Source: Sodiomyces alkalinus F11
Taxonomy: Eukaryota; Ascomycota; Sordariomycetes; Glomerellales; Plectosphaerellaceae
Assembly (NCBI RefSeq): GCF_003711515.1
Contig: NW_021167080.1
Coordinates: forward strand, 4,831,255-4,895,254
Direction: 5' to 3'
DNA length: 64,000 bases
A program made the position numbers and the translations under genes. The first letter of the stretch is position 1. Each line of letters begins with the position of its first letter. Under the pieces are notes generated by a model that saw nothing but the letters and a program-made list of their open reading frames with translations, ran no database searches and was not told where the DNA came from. Positions 35,386 through 47,640 of the stretch are shown piece by piece.

Positions 35386-36394
35386 TTATTCGGGCTTCTT
35401 AGTAATAGTCTTACCGTCCTTATTATAGAAGATCTCCTTTACTTTAACGGAACGTAGATAATCTATACCGCGGCTAAGCTTATAATCGTGGTGCAATAAC
35501 TACTAACGGCCCTAGAACTTAACGATAAAGTAGTAAGTAGTCTAGCTAAGGATAGACTCTAGGATATAGCCACCGTAGGTAAAGGGGCCGAGGGGGTTAT
35601 CGCTAGTAGCGTAGTAGAGGTAGTGGGTATCGCTAGTAGAGTAGGAGAAGTAGTAGGTACTATTATGTTTATTGACCTAGGCGGCCTCGAAGAAGCGGCG
35701 GTCGTGGTTATTAGCGAGGAAAGGCTTCTAGGTATCCGGGTTAAGGATCTAGACCTTCTAGACCTTAGCGGTGAACTCCTTTATATTATCGGTGAGCTTA
35801 GCGGCACGGGGCCCTATAGCGTAGACGCCCTCGCCCGAGGGCTTTTTAGGGCCGGACTACTCCGGGTTAAAGAGGTTATTACCCTTCTAGTTGTATTATA
35901 GCTAGCCGCCCTAAAGGCCGCCAAAGTAAAGGTAAGCCTAGCTATTATCGTTAATATAACTAGCCGGGTTAATAGAGTAGAAGCCTTTAATAGGTTCGGG
36001 CTTAGCCTTAAAAGGGCTATAGGGGCGGTCACTAACGGCGACGCTAATACGGAAGATACCCTACTTATCGCGGGCGGGGAAGATGAGGTAGTACTTACTA
36101 TCCTTAAAGGCGATGTCGGGAGCCTAAAGCTACTTAAAGACCTAGGGGACGTCCTTAGTCTTAAGGATAACGCCGTGGTTAGTTAGGGTCTCTACGGGGT
36201 CTAGGGAGGAGGTTCTAAAGACGTGGTAGTCGGCTATATTATACTAATCGCTATTATCGTTAAACTTAATATCGGTCTTACGGTTATAAGACGGGTAGAT
36301 ATAGACCTTACCCTCGAAGACGTAAGCCGAAGGGTCGGTAGTGTAGATATTTATAATTAGGGGAGATATCTTAGGCGGTAGTTTTACTGGATAT
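35386..36394 (-). pseudogene. RIP-eroded full-length GH43 glycosidase
   Basis: GH43 enzymes cleave arabinofuranose or xylose from arabinoxylan. The minus strand gives an almost complete family member of about 335 codons. It begins at ATA (former ATG, 36394) with SSKTTA, then NIYTTDPSAYVFEGKVYIYP with the catalytic Asp, FNDNSD, NIADYHVFRTSSL, APDIAFKDSKYYLIFPARD, FRISVAVSDRPYSPF, AYLYFGGL, GPRAAKLTDNIKEF, RRFFEAA, KHNSTYYFSYSTSDTHY, SDNPLGPFTYGGYILE, LRSVKVKEIFYNKDGKT, and a natural stop at 35386. Damage is Trp/Gln stops and missense changes (W to stop, H to Y) plus one indel near 36360. No signal peptide. A paralogue must exist or have existed, because RIP needs a duplicate. Confidence 0.85.
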
Positions 36395-38059
36395 TAGAGG
36401 GCGTGAAGAGAAGAAAGGATAAAAGGGGTATTATTAAGGGATAAAGGTGAGAAGGAATAGGACGTATAAGTATGGGAGAGAAGTAGGTAGATAGGTAAGA
36501 AGGATAGACGAAGGGAGGTGTGGATAGAGGAGGCGGGGTGTTAGGAGAACTAGAATGGGTATAGTACCTAAGGTAAGGTATAGGTAGATAACCCCCCCCC
36601 CCCCCTTTCGTTACCCTGCTAAGTGGGATACGGGGGAGGGGTTATTATTATAGGGATATTTATTAAAGCTGAATAGATATCTATCTTTTTTTTTTTCCCT
36701 TAAATCACTAGTCAGTCTTACTAAATTACAACTATATTATAGTAACTAATAAGCTATTCGTATCCGTATTAATAGGATTTTATCGTTACTTCCTGCCTTT
36801 TAGCCTCCACGGCGCCGTATATTAATAATATTATCCGTATGTTTCGGAGTAATAACTGCAGGTCCTATAAGACACGGTGATGGTCTGGGAGGGCAAGTCG
36901 GAAGTGGGAATAGGTAAAATCGGGAATGGGAAAGGGAAAAAAAAATGGGGGAAGATTGAGTCCACTCAGAGTTCTTCCTATTTATCCAGTGCATTTTCCC
37001 GGCTATCTACCCTACTAAGGATCCCCACGGTGCCACTCCGTCTTTCGCCTGATATGCGCTCGTGCTTCGTGTTGTCTCTTATTGTCACTTCTGCCCCGCG
37101 ATCCCCAGAAATATCTGAAACCCATTTCGGTATGTATATTATATATTGTACGTATATAATGATCTGATATCGCGCTGCTGCGTGATGATACCCCGGTTAT
37201 ACGTTGTGGTTCTCCGCCTTGGCAAAGCGATGTCTTTAGTGTCGTAGTGGTTGTTATAGGAGTTCTGACGACGTAAAGATAGAGGAGTTGATCTGCGTGT
37301 AATTAACCGGGACCTTTAGCCCCAAGAATACCCGTCGAAAGTCGAGCTATATCAGGTGGTGGTTTGGATAACGGCGTGCCAGAGGTTGAGCTGAGTTTGT
37401 GGTTGATCGGTCCGGGGTCCGGGTTGAAAAGACACCCCGGAAAAGGCAAATAGGAATAAACTATTATACATTTAATCGTTATTGAGTTGATACTTTTTTA
37501 TGTAATTAAGCAGCTTACTGTTCGGGAGTTGTGACGTCCCAGGACTGTGTATCCTAATAAATAACATGAAATAATAATAAGCCTTCCTAAACCCAGCCAG
37601 ACTACTAAAGGTACGACTCCCGTCTGGAATATGACATGGTTATATAATCACGCCTAGATACCCACAACAAGCCAGCCGTTGAACATGAAGCTGTCAATAG
37701 CCACAGTAATAGTACCTCGTAGGCATATGTCGCGATCCTGCCAAATCCAACCTGGAATTACAGGGTCAGGTCCGGTTTAAACAACCCGTGGACATAGGCT
37801 CGCTTACCACATCAAAACTACCTAGAGCTTGTCTTCTTCCAGAGCACCACCTCTACCTTATAATAGACTTCTCTCTCTATATCAACACCCTACGCGTCTT
37901 CGCCACCCCACTCCCTTTCTTTTAGTACCACGATACACGCATTTATCCACCTCCTTCAATACTAACACGCCTGAATTAATATAGGCCAACATCCTCTTCT
38001 TTCCTACTTTTACTAAGGTACCTATAACCTTCGTTACCTCCCGTTTCAACACCTTTCCC
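36395..38059. other. spacer between GH43 and APC5 relics
   Basis: Eroded sequence with a 14-base C-run at 36592-36605, then a less mutated interval (36860-37560) without recognisable genes. From about 37700 it should include the former upstream region of APC5. Nothing else is supported. Confidence 0.45.
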
Positions 38060-40663
38060 ATAAATATAGGTCGCTTCTTGACTCCAGCTAAGATTAGCCT
38101 ACTCGCCCTTATAGAGCTTTATATGGATAAACTTATGCCTAATTCTGCTATAATTCCCGTTCTCTGCTTTATTACCTTAAATCTCCTTAATCGCGAACCT
38201 ATAGTCCTGGCACCTAGTTACTCCTCCTCTCCCTAATCCCGGTGGACTAACGCCGAGCGGAGGGTTAGTCTAGTAACACTTATATATAATTTTAAATCTC
38301 TTTTTACCGTTTACCTAATCGTTATCGGCTTACCGGGGAGGAAGCTATAAGATATCTTCCTAGAAAAGCTCTAGGATATTAACTCTTTCTATCAGCTCTA
38401 TAATTTCTTCGATCACTAATCTTACACGCTTATTATACCCGGCGAATAGCTACGCCGCTTAGGTCTTACCGAAGCTAAACTATAAGGTATCCGTATCTCC
38501 CGTAACTCCCCCTTTAGCACTTTTATTAGATATTACTAGCTTAAGTTTAGCCACCTGCGCTTTAAGGACTCCGTTAAGCTCTAGAAGGACTTTATCAGCT
38601 ACCGATAGCCTACTTTCGGCCACTATCGGCGAAGGAGCCCTTTTATAGACCGTATAAGCTTTAATTACGTCCTCGACGTAGGTAAATAGAGCGATTGGAA
38701 TATCGAAGCAGTTAACGTCCTCGCTTTTATTACCTACGGTTACGGCCACTCTCCTACTAGTAACTCTTCTCTTCCTCTAGTCTGCCTATTAGTACCGACG
38801 ATATAGAATTCCTACTTAAATTTTAAATCGATAAAATACAGAGTACGTTTTCTTCACCTATACCTAGTCCTTCCTACGCCTCTTATCTTATAGTTACTAC
38901 TATTACTCTCCCGGCTAATAATTCTCTGCCCCTAAGTATATAGAAATCGAGTTTCTCTTAACGTCCTAGTTCGTTTTTAGCGTCTCCTTTAAGATAGTCG
39001 AGTAATTCCAACCTTAAATCACTACCTAAGGTCCGCACCGCCTTTCTTTCCTAACCTATATATATCTATATATATATTTTTACTTTCTTTTTGTTTCTTT
39101 TTTCCTATCCCTTCTATTGCCCTTTACCGTCCTTCCGTTTTTATCCGGCTGACCGTTAGTAGCTTCCTCGATATATAGAAATTAGGCGACTATCCTACTA
39201 TCCTCGATTATCTTTATCGCTACTTTAACTATACTATATAGAGCCGTGAGCGTTTTTACTATTAGTATACGCTTCTAAACTTAGCTATTATCTAAGCCGG
39301 CTTTAGCTTTTATAAGGATATGTTAAAGACTATATTAGAGACCGTGTCCACCGCCCGTAAGAACTAGGATATACCGTGTCTTAACTTCGCTCTTAACTAG
39401 CTATTCTAATTCGGCCGGGGATATCCCCGACTAACCTAGGACCTTAAGTCCGATAGTCTTCTCGGCTCCGGAAAGGAGAGCTTTGCCTACCTCCGCGCTA
39501 AGACTAAGGAGACTAGTATATAGCCGCTATAAAACTCCGTCTTACTTAGTAAGGCTAGACTAGGCTTTTATAACGGAGAAAGCGTAGCCAGTGGCGTGGA
39601 AATACTAGTCTGTAGTTCCTAACTTATCGTTATATATAACCTGAAAAATCTATATAGCGCTTAGTTAACTATAGCTATAGCCTTATAGGAACGTCTTAGC
39701 CTCGCCTATCTATCTACCATAAAGAGCGAGATATTCCTCTGTTATTATATTAGATACGCTACTTTTAATAATTAGCTAAAGGTTACCGTCCGTGTCGCTA
39801 TACACCTTACCGAGATAGGTAAGTACGACTAAGCTCTAAAAATATTAGAGGCCCTTAACGAGAACGCCCTTCGCTTATAGAAGGCTAGTTAGTATTAGTA
39901 TAAATACTAGGGTATTATTAAGTTAAACCGTGACCTGCGCCACGATAACCTTACTACTGCCGAATAGCAAATTTCTTAGCTTCTCCAGTTAAAGCAGGAC
40001 GATATAGAGCCTAACGTGGCTTTTATTATTAATTCCCTATATATCGACTATCTTACGCGCCGCGGAGATCTTTAAGCCGCTTTTAGTAAGGTAGAAGATA
40101 TACTAGATGTCTTTAACGACGGGAAATAAGATATTACCCTATATATACACCTTATGCTTCTTAAGGTATAATTATTCGATAAGGCCGGCCGTCCGTAAAG
40201 AGGCTTTACCCTAGTAATACGGCTCGTAAGCACGGCCTAGCGGGCCCGCCTTATCCCTACCCTCTAGTAGGCGTCTAGTACCCTCTTTAATATCTTTTTA
40301 TCCCTTAGCGAATTTAATATAGCCGCTTAGCTTCTAACAGCCGTCCTCCCAGGTAGCCTAGAGTATAAATCGGCTACTATAAACGGATAGCTCTATTTAT
40401 ATCTTACCGATACGAATATAGGACTCGCCGGGAAAGCACCGCTTAACTCGGCGCGGCGAATAGAGTATCTAATAAGGGCCGTGAGTACTGTCGAAAAAGC
40501 CTTCGATTCTTATTCTATTATCGAGGACACTAAGAAGTAATGCGAGATAATAGCGAAGAAGGCCACTATTATAAAGGTTATAGGGGATAAGGCGCTGGCT
40601 GCGGATTATACGGCCGCTTATATCTCTCTGCGGGAAAGTGCCGTCGCGCTCGCTATATATTAA
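38060..40663 (+). pseudogene. APC5: RIP-eroded APC5 (anaphase-promoting complex subunit 5)
   Basis: APC5 is a TPR scaffold subunit of the APC/C ubiquitin ligase. In many Sordariomycetes it lies beyond COX13 and APN2 at the mating-type locus. The start is ATA at 38060 (former ATG), followed by NIGRFLTPAKISLLALIELY. Later matches are SRWTNAERRVSLVTLIYNF, GLPGRKL and, near 39167, KLGDYPTILDYLYRYFNYTI, LETVSTARKN, CLNFALN, SLLGSGKESFAYLRAKTKET and SKARLGFYNG. The C-terminus reads GDKALAADYTAAYISLRES and reaches a stop at 40663. Dozens of stops fit RIP of Gln/Trp. It spans the normal gene length, with at least one frame change (likely old introns). As the gene is essential, an intact copy should be elsewhere. 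Confidence 0.88.
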
Positions 40664-41344
40664 TAAGCATAGTATAGTCTGTAGTATCAATTATACTAAG
40701 TGATCCCGGTCTGTATAGGCAATATCGCCCTTATACGTGCAGGACACCCTTGGCATAAAGGATCCATAGATATCTATCACTATAGCCGGAATCCCCAGGG
40801 GTCTTGTATAGCTTATAAGCCTTAACGTTATAACTATATCTTCCCCGGCTTAGCAAGCCCTAAAATTCGATACTTATTATAGCAATATAGGGAAGCAGTG
40901 TTAAGTAAGGGATTCTCTATATATATAATACCGCCGCTTACTAAATCGTTCGGTGCGAAATTAAAACAAGATTTCGAGTTATTAACTATTTTAATTATTT
41001 AGAATCTTGGAGATTATATATAGGTCGACTAGTTCGTTATGCCGTCCTCCCTCTCTCGTTACCCTATACCTCGGTCCTAGTAATTAATTACTATCTGTCT
41101 AAGTATTACCCCGTAGACGGGTAGTCGATTATATTATTATAAACTTAAACTAGCTTAGGTTATCTTATACTTATTATGGTAGTTAACCTTATTATTCTAG
41201 CTATATCACCGTTAGCGAAGCTATTTTCTCTCCGGAGCTAAAGAATAAAGGGAACAGAACATCTTAATCCGCCAAACCGAGTAGCTCCAAATCTTTTTAT
41301 TTTAAGACGGCAAAAACGGTATAAATAAGTCGACTTCCTAATAT
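40664..41344. other. eroded 3' flanks of APC5 and COX13
   Basis: This is the convergent intergenic space between the APC5 and COX13 relics. TA-rich, no frame or signal recognised. Confidence 0.5.
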
Positions 41345-42053
41345 AAGGAGGATACGTATAAAATAGTCTATATATTATATTAGCCTATGCCGCGTAACGA
41401 TATTAATTAAGATTTGCTTACTTTATCACTATCGCCCTAGGCGAAGTTCGTAGTGCGGATATTCTAGTAAGGGTACTTCGTACGCTCCTCTAGAGGAGGG
41501 AGGTACGACTAATACTCCTAATACTACTCGTTCTAGAGCCGGTAAGCGTTCTAGCTGGCTATAGAGACGGCGGGAATATAGGCGCTATTTTATTGGCCGT
41601 TTATTGGTTAGCTAGATTAATTTTCTATTACTCCACTTGTATCTAGTCGCTTCCCTCTCCCCCGAATACAATTAAACCCTAAAGAAATAAACGATACTTG
41701 ATAGGGCTTATAGAATAACGCTATCTTTTTTAGATAATCGGATACTAGAGGAAATCCCTTAGAGTAGCGGGACTAGAAGGAAAGGGGGAGCCGTACTAGA
41801 CCGAGATCTTACGCCAGAGCTCTAGGTTGATTATTAGCACCGAGAAATACAGCAATATCGAGAGGGACGTCGGGGAGGAGAAAGAAAAAAAAAGGAAGAA
41901 ACACTAACTAGTGGTACTGGTGGTATACTCCTTAGTATACTAGCGCTTGCAGATAAAGGTATTTTCGGTGCTGGCCAGGCGGCGCTAAGCCGTAGCTTAT
42001 AGCTAGGCGATATAGCGCGGGGTAGCGCGGACAAGCTATCGCTAGAGGACTAT
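41345..42053 (-). pseudogene. COX13: RIP-eroded COX13 (cytochrome c oxidase subunit VIa)
   Basis: COX13 is a small nuclear-encoded subunit of mitochondrial complex IV and a classic neighbour of APN2 at Sordariomycete MAT loci. On the minus strand the start is ATA (42053, former ATG), followed by a presequence-like part and RRLASTENTFICKR (near 41970-41930). After an intron-like break the membrane part reads IPAVSIAS, NAYRL. The most diagnostic stretch is SYLPPLEERTKYPY, NIRTTNFA, GDSDK (about 41515-41435), typical of the C-terminus of this subunit, with Trp and Gln replaced by stops. A donor-like GTAAGC follows GDSDK; the last exon is not clearly readable, so the 3' end is approximate. Confidence 0.85.
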
Positions 42054-42676
42054 TTTATCTTTTTTTCGTTATCGTCGATGTCCGGGGAGGTTGTTAATTG
42101 AGGGTTGTGATTCGGTGTGTCGTGAGGCAGCTAGTTAAGATCAGGTCATAATAAGCTCGGCTATGGGAACGTCACTCTGCCTTGCAATTAAGGCAGCCAT
42201 TTTCCGGGACGTCTCCGTGGGCTTAGGTTTTATAAGAGGATTACGTGATAAATCCGGCTTACTACCTAGTGCGGATTCAGAGAATAGAGAAAAGCCCTGA
42301 ACGATATATTATATGACCTCGCGGCAAAGGTTCGCGTTGCCAACGTCTTGTTTTATAGAGCGACAACGTCGCGTTATATTTAACATCGTTTTTTATACAG
42401 TCGATATTAAAATCTCTAGCGTATATTAATAGCTTGAGTTGCCTAGGAGGAACTTATATTAGAAAGCTCTATTTAGGGAAAGAGCTCCATATACAGTCCA
42501 AGAAGCTGCTAGTGCTAACGGCGGCGCCTATGCATCGCTATACTCTATACACCCTCTCCGCCGCCTTAGGAGTAGGCGTTGAAGGAATGTGAGGCATAGC
42601 TAGCAGATAATATATATCCTAATATATATTCTTGCGTCAGAACCAAGAGTTACTTATCTAAGCTAGGTTTTCAAAG
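42054..42676. promoter_or_regulatory. former divergent promoter between COX13 and APN2
   Basis: The two relics start 623 bp apart and run outward, the usual head-to-head arrangement of COX13 and APN2. The interval is only moderately eroded and shows no open frame. Any regulatory function is presumably lost with the genes. Confidence 0.55.
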
Positions 42677-44770
42677 ATATCTCTACGAATTATGACCTGG
42701 AACGGTGAGTCTTCTGCTACGACGGTTATAAACTGTTCATATAGGAGTTTAGTTACTAACGTTAATTTAAGTTAACGGTATACGGTTAGTCACTTTAAAG
42801 GAGTATGCTTCTTAATATCCGGCTGATTTGGCTTAGAAACCCGTTCGGGTACTAGCTATAGATGGAGAAACGGATATTTTAGGTCTATAGACCCGACCCC
42901 GCCTTCCCTTACTAGCGTTCTGCGTCTGACACATTCGCAGGGAATATTCGATGTCTTAGAGGCCGATATTATTATTATGCAGGAGACTAAGATCTAGCGG
43001 AAAGACCTTAGAGATAATATAGTCCTTATCTCTAGCTAGGATATATTCTTTAGTCTCCTAAAATATAAAAGGGGTGAGTTATTATTTCCCGTCCTACCCT
43101 AAATACTAGATTATAGGCGGTATCTAAAACCCTCGGAAAGGTTACTCGGGAGTTATTATCTATACGCGAACTCTAAAGTGCTGCCTTATCCGGGCGGAAG
43201 AAGGAATCACGGGTATTCTCTGCCCTCCTAACTCGTCGGTAAAGTACTGTGATCTCCCCGATACCTAGTAGATCGGGGGCTACCTATAACCTGGCTAGCT
43301 TTAGATAAAATTAATAAGGCTTTTCTTAATTCCGAGGGTCGCTACGTAATCCTTAAGTTCTCCGCGTTTATCTTAATTAGAACGTATAGTCCTACGAACC
43401 GTGATACGTCCCATAATGCTTTCCGGATCGGTTTTCTTAATACCCTGGATATTAGGGTCCGAAATCTAATCGCTACTGGAAAGTAAGTTATCTTAACCGG
43501 TGATCTAAATATTATACTTTCCGAAATAGATACGTTAAATATTGCTAAGGATCTCCGGAAAGAAGGGCTAACGGTTAATAATTAGATGGCTATGCCGGTA
43601 CGATATCTTTTTAATTAGCTTATTTTTAAGAGATCCGTTATCGGAGAGCGCGAGGAGGGATAGGAGGAACCTATTCTTTAGGACCTATACCAGTGGTTTT
43701 ATCCACGCTGCTAGGGTATATTTACTTATTAGGATACGAAGAAGAATACCCGTCCGGCTAATAACGGTAGCCGTATCGACTATATACTATGCTTAGCAGG
43801 TATTAAAGAGTTATTTATCGACGCTAATATTTAGAAAGGGTTACACGGGTCGGATTACTGCCTAGTCTATACTATATTAGGAGATATAGTTAAGGTTAGT
43901 AACGGGGAGGCTTATCTCCTCGATTTAATATACCCTTAGGGGATATTTCGAGAAGGAAGGAGACTAAGAGAATAGTTATAAAGGGATCTCCTCCCCCTAT
44001 CTACAAAACTTATAACCGAGTTTAACCGGCGACGTAGTATTCAAGATATATTTATAAAACAACCGTCTACTACGTCGTCGACCCCGAAAACACTTAAACC
44101 GGCCAACTCCACCGATGGTTCGACGGATTTCGGAATAAAGAGAACAAGAGACGCACTCGAGACTCTAGATATACGGATATAAGAAACTATACTCTTAATA
44201 ACGCTAGAAGAGCTCCTAACTATAAATAGTTCTCTCTTATCTTAAAGTATAGTTATAACTAAAAGGCCCGAGATAAAGTCCTTATTAAAGAGGCCTATAG
44301 AACTACTATCCTAGCCTAAAAGAACGTTTAAAAGGACTAAAACGAATAAGAGCGAGCTAAGTATTAAAAGAAATAGAGGTAGTTCCGCCTAAAGCACTTT
44401 AAAAGGCTTCTTTAAGCCGAAATAAACTAATATCGTTTTATGCACGGTAACCGTGCCGTCTAAGACAAGTATATTAGAGTCACTCTTAATACTAACGAAT
44501 ATATCCCTAATAGGAAGCAGGTATTCCTAAATTAATACAAGCGATACACCTAAGACCTCGACGGACGCGATATATAGTTTATCGAGTAAGCAGGAAATCT
44601 TATCGTCGACGTAGCTATCGAACTCCGCGATTAAATCCGCCGAGAAGGTATTCGACCCTATTTAAGCGAAGGAGTCCTAGTTAAGACCTTAGCTAGGGAA
44701 GAGGATACCGCCGAAATGCGAATATAGCGAGCCTTGTATTAGCCTTACAACTAAGAAGCCTGGTGTTAAC
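42677..44770 (+). pseudogene. APN2: RIP-eroded APN2 (AP endonuclease/DNA lyase 2), 3' truncated
   Basis: Apn2 repairs abasic DNA sites; its gene usually borders the MAT idiomorph. The start is ATA (42677, former ATG), then SLRIMTWN and a splice donor (GGTGAGT). Further exons give LRNPFGY, MEKR, IFDVLEADIIIMQETKI (Mg-binding Glu, about 42983), RKDLRDNIVL, FPAF-like and TYSP stretches, ILTGDLNIILSEIDTLNIAK, TKKNTRPANNGSRIDYILC and GSDYCLVYT. In the last motif the catalytic His of S-D-H has become Tyr, as C-to-T would do. Then RRRSIQDIF, LKGFFKPK and the start of the GRF zinc finger (KCEYSEPCISLTTKKPGV). The reading stops at about 44770 before the rest of the finger, so the last 30-40 codons are missing. 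Confidence 0.92.
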
Positions 44771-45407
44771 TATAGTACGTGACGTTATATCTTTTTTTCT
44801 CTTTCTATTACTATATTGTTTTTTCCTCGCCCTATTATCGACTTACTTTTATCTGATTTTCAACCCTCGGCAATATTAAAACCCCCACATATTATAGGCA
44901 ATATTGGTTACTTTTAAAAATAAAACCGGGTAGCACTAAAAGTGTTGCCTGGCGTCGGGGTTATTATAAAATACTATATTATATCTCGTTCACTCTATCC
45001 CCCCTATCCAAGCCTAGGGTAAGAATAGGCAAGAATACGGCCTCTTTCCTACCTAACGGGTAGACTAACCCCTTCCCTATTCTCCAGGGCGATTATTCTA
45101 TATATGCCTAAGGCCCCTAGGGCCTTTAGGAGAGAAGGAAAAGGGAACGTAATAAAGATACGGAACGTTTATATAGAGTAGCGACTAGAAGGACCGTTAA
45201 TAGTAGACTATAGGTATTTATACTGCTATAGGGTCTAGAACAGGATACGTCTACGCTATAAAGCTGCTAGGACTAAATTTTAGCTTACGTTACTAAGCTG
45301 TTATAGGCTTCTATCTTAGAGAAGTTAACTAGTAATGATAGCCCTTAGCGTATTATCGTTCGGCTTTCCATTGCTAGTCGTTCTACATTAAGGGGCTTTT
45401 ATAAATA

Positions 45408-45435
45408 TACACACACACATATATATATATATATA
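45408..45435 (+). repeat. AC/AT dinucleotide microsatellite
   Basis: An (AC) run passes directly into an (AT) run of about eight units, as expected if part of an AC repeat had been converted by C-to-T changes. Confidence 0.85.
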
Positions 45436-46995
45436 GGGGTTTATTGTACTAGGTTGCGAAGAACCAGCAAAATATTATTATTATATCTTCTAATTGTTTT
45501 TCCTAGGGTTATTTCTTTAGTTATTATAGTTCTCTGTTAGTGTGTTTATACACTCTTAGAGAGAAGGAAGGGTTTATTTATATCCCGTAAGGGGGGCTGG
45601 AATTATGCAGCTTAAAGGTATAAAGGCGGAATGAAAAGATATATCCTAGTAAAAGCTCTACCTCCTATATCTCGCGTGATATAAATGCGACGGTATTGAT
45701 TTGGAAATTCCCTATTTTAACCATGAAACGAGAGCCATTCAGGCTGTTCTCGAGCGTCAGGGGGTGGCCCTTTTTTTTCTTTTTTTGTTCTCTCTCTCTC
45801 TCTGAAACCGTATTATCCTGTGACGAAATTCTTTGTTTTAGCCGTGTTCTGTGAGTATATATATCTGAACAGTGTGTTAGATACTACGTTGTACCTATCA
45901 AAGGTCGACCCCATGATACGGGATCTTTGCTTTATGATACCTACTATATTACATTATTGCCCTCGTGGAGGTTGGTTCTTCACGGATCCGGTAGGTACCC
46001 GCTAGCCACCGGATACCGTTAAGAATGCGCACACTACCTTAAACTACCTTAGGTACCTTATTGGTTATCTGTTTACTCGATGAAGACTTTGATGCTCTAT
46101 ATAGCGATTGGAATATAGGTTTCTTGTGTCCGTTAAGACAGCTTCGAGTTGGTTTTCCGCCCCTATCGAGGTTTAACATTACTTTTCGCGACGGAGTCTC
46201 TCTCCATAGATGATGAGACGGGAGGAAACAAAGTCGTTGAAGATGATCATTTATGCCTGGTAGAATATGTGGATGACGGGGGAAGAGGAAAAAAAAACCC
46301 GCACACGATCATTCCGACATACAAAGTAACGGTTGTTGGTGCCAAGTGAGGTTATACTAACTGCTGGCAATTAAATGGAGTTGGCCATTATTATCACTCT
46401 ATTCGACTTCTCCAGAAACGAAACGAACAAACGACTATGCAATCTCGACCGCGTGTCGACCTATGCGTGCTTGAAAAAAAAAGGTTGAAAAAAGAGAAGA
46501 GCTCTACACTACCGAGTTCTAGCCGGAAGCGGCGGGAAGTCGGGCGTTCGTTATTTTATATTATACACCAAACCACACCCACGCGGCCCGCTGACGATAG
46601 GACCTCTGATTGAGAGTTCACCGGTGCACGAAGTCGTCGTGGCGGACAACGGACCGGTTGGCGCCAGAGAGCTACAAAACCCGATTCGTCGATTACGGGT
46701 ACTGAATAGTGACACTAGACAACGTCGCAGACAACGTCGCGGTCTAGAACAAGTGCGAGAGGCGGAGGCATGACGACACGCAAGACAACGGTTGTATTGC
46801 GCAGGCGAGACTAGAGCGAGAGACATATGGTCCGGTTTGCTAGCAGATGTTCGATCCGAATGCTCCGAAAGGAAGCCCATTAACGAAGCCGATTCTTTGG
46901 GTCGTAGAAACTGCCAATTTTGACGTTTACTTTCTTATTAAACTAAACCTGTTGTTTTCGTAGCTTTGGATAACCCCCAGACAGCTCTTCACAAT

Positions 46996-47076
46996 CAAGA
47001 GGCCAAGAGACCAAGAGACCAAGAGACCATGAGGCCAAGAGACCAAGAGGCCAAGAGACCAAGAGGCCAAGAGACC
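46996..47076 (+). repeat. 9-bp minisatellite
   Basis: About nine tandem copies of a CCAAGAGAC/CCAAGAGGC unit. One copy is changed to CCATGAGGC. On the minus strand it would encode a hydrophobic Leu/Trp/Ser repeat, but no gene context supports translation. Confidence 0.9.
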
Positions 47077-47229
47077 CAAAGGGGGACCCTTTTTGAGATG
47101 CGCAAGACGCAAGACAATATATCCTAGAATTAACGGCGACTCTATATAGAAGAATTAGCACTAAGGATATTATATAAAGGGCAGAGGCGAACTTATATCC
47201 TTATTATCGGAATCTTTATTTATAGTATA

Positions 47230-47640
47230 TACGGTATTCTGTAGAGTGTTAGCGGCGTTGTAAACGGTAGGGGGGAGCTATATTACTTATTAGTCGCGGT
47301 TACTATATGTATAACCGGTATACTTACCTCCGAGCACTTATAAGTATAGCAGGAATACTCGTAGCACTTAGCGTTAGCGCGGGCCGTGCTAAGGCCCGAT
47401 TAGTAGTAATACTTAATACTATATTCTTATTTACACTACCGAGTAGCGTACTATAAGTAAGGGGCGATACGGCGCGGTCCTAAAGGGTTCTTAGGTGCTT
47501 AACGTTTCTTGGGAGGGGGGGTCGGAGTCTACTTATTATTAGTTACGGCTAACCTCGTAACCCGTAATAATAAGGACCGCGAACTTATATCGTTATTACT
47601 ATTACCTTTATAAGGGCGCTTATTAGGGGAGGCGAAGTTA
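47230..47640 (-). pseudogene. eroded reading frame, product unknown
   Basis: A minus-strand frame reads APKNPLGPRRIAPYL, YATR, EYSIKYYY, SGLSTARANAKCYEYSCYTYK with only RIP-type stops in between. It looks like genuine former protein (aromatic- and Cys-containing). The family was not recognised. Confidence 0.35.

Larger units (their letters stand above)
44771..47229. other. mixed eroded and normal DNA, no recognised gene
   Basis: The DNA beyond the APN2 break is eroded to about 45400. After this, 45640-47100 is largely unmutated with short frames only (for example 46551-46880, -, 109 codons, no known family). A CT run lies at 45789-45802. I see no RNA gene. Confidence 0.45.

Noticed and set aside
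35623..36032. Open frames on both strands within the GH43 region
   Set aside because: The 35623-35901 plus frame is antisense to GH43, and the minus frame is out of register with the GH43 reading.
46996..47076. Possible CRISPR-like tandem array
   Set aside because: Units are contiguous 9-mers without spacers, in a eukaryotic genome.
46943..47161. Hydrophobic Leu/Trp/Ser repeat protein
   Set aside because: Translation of a 9-bp minisatellite without start context or gene neighbours.
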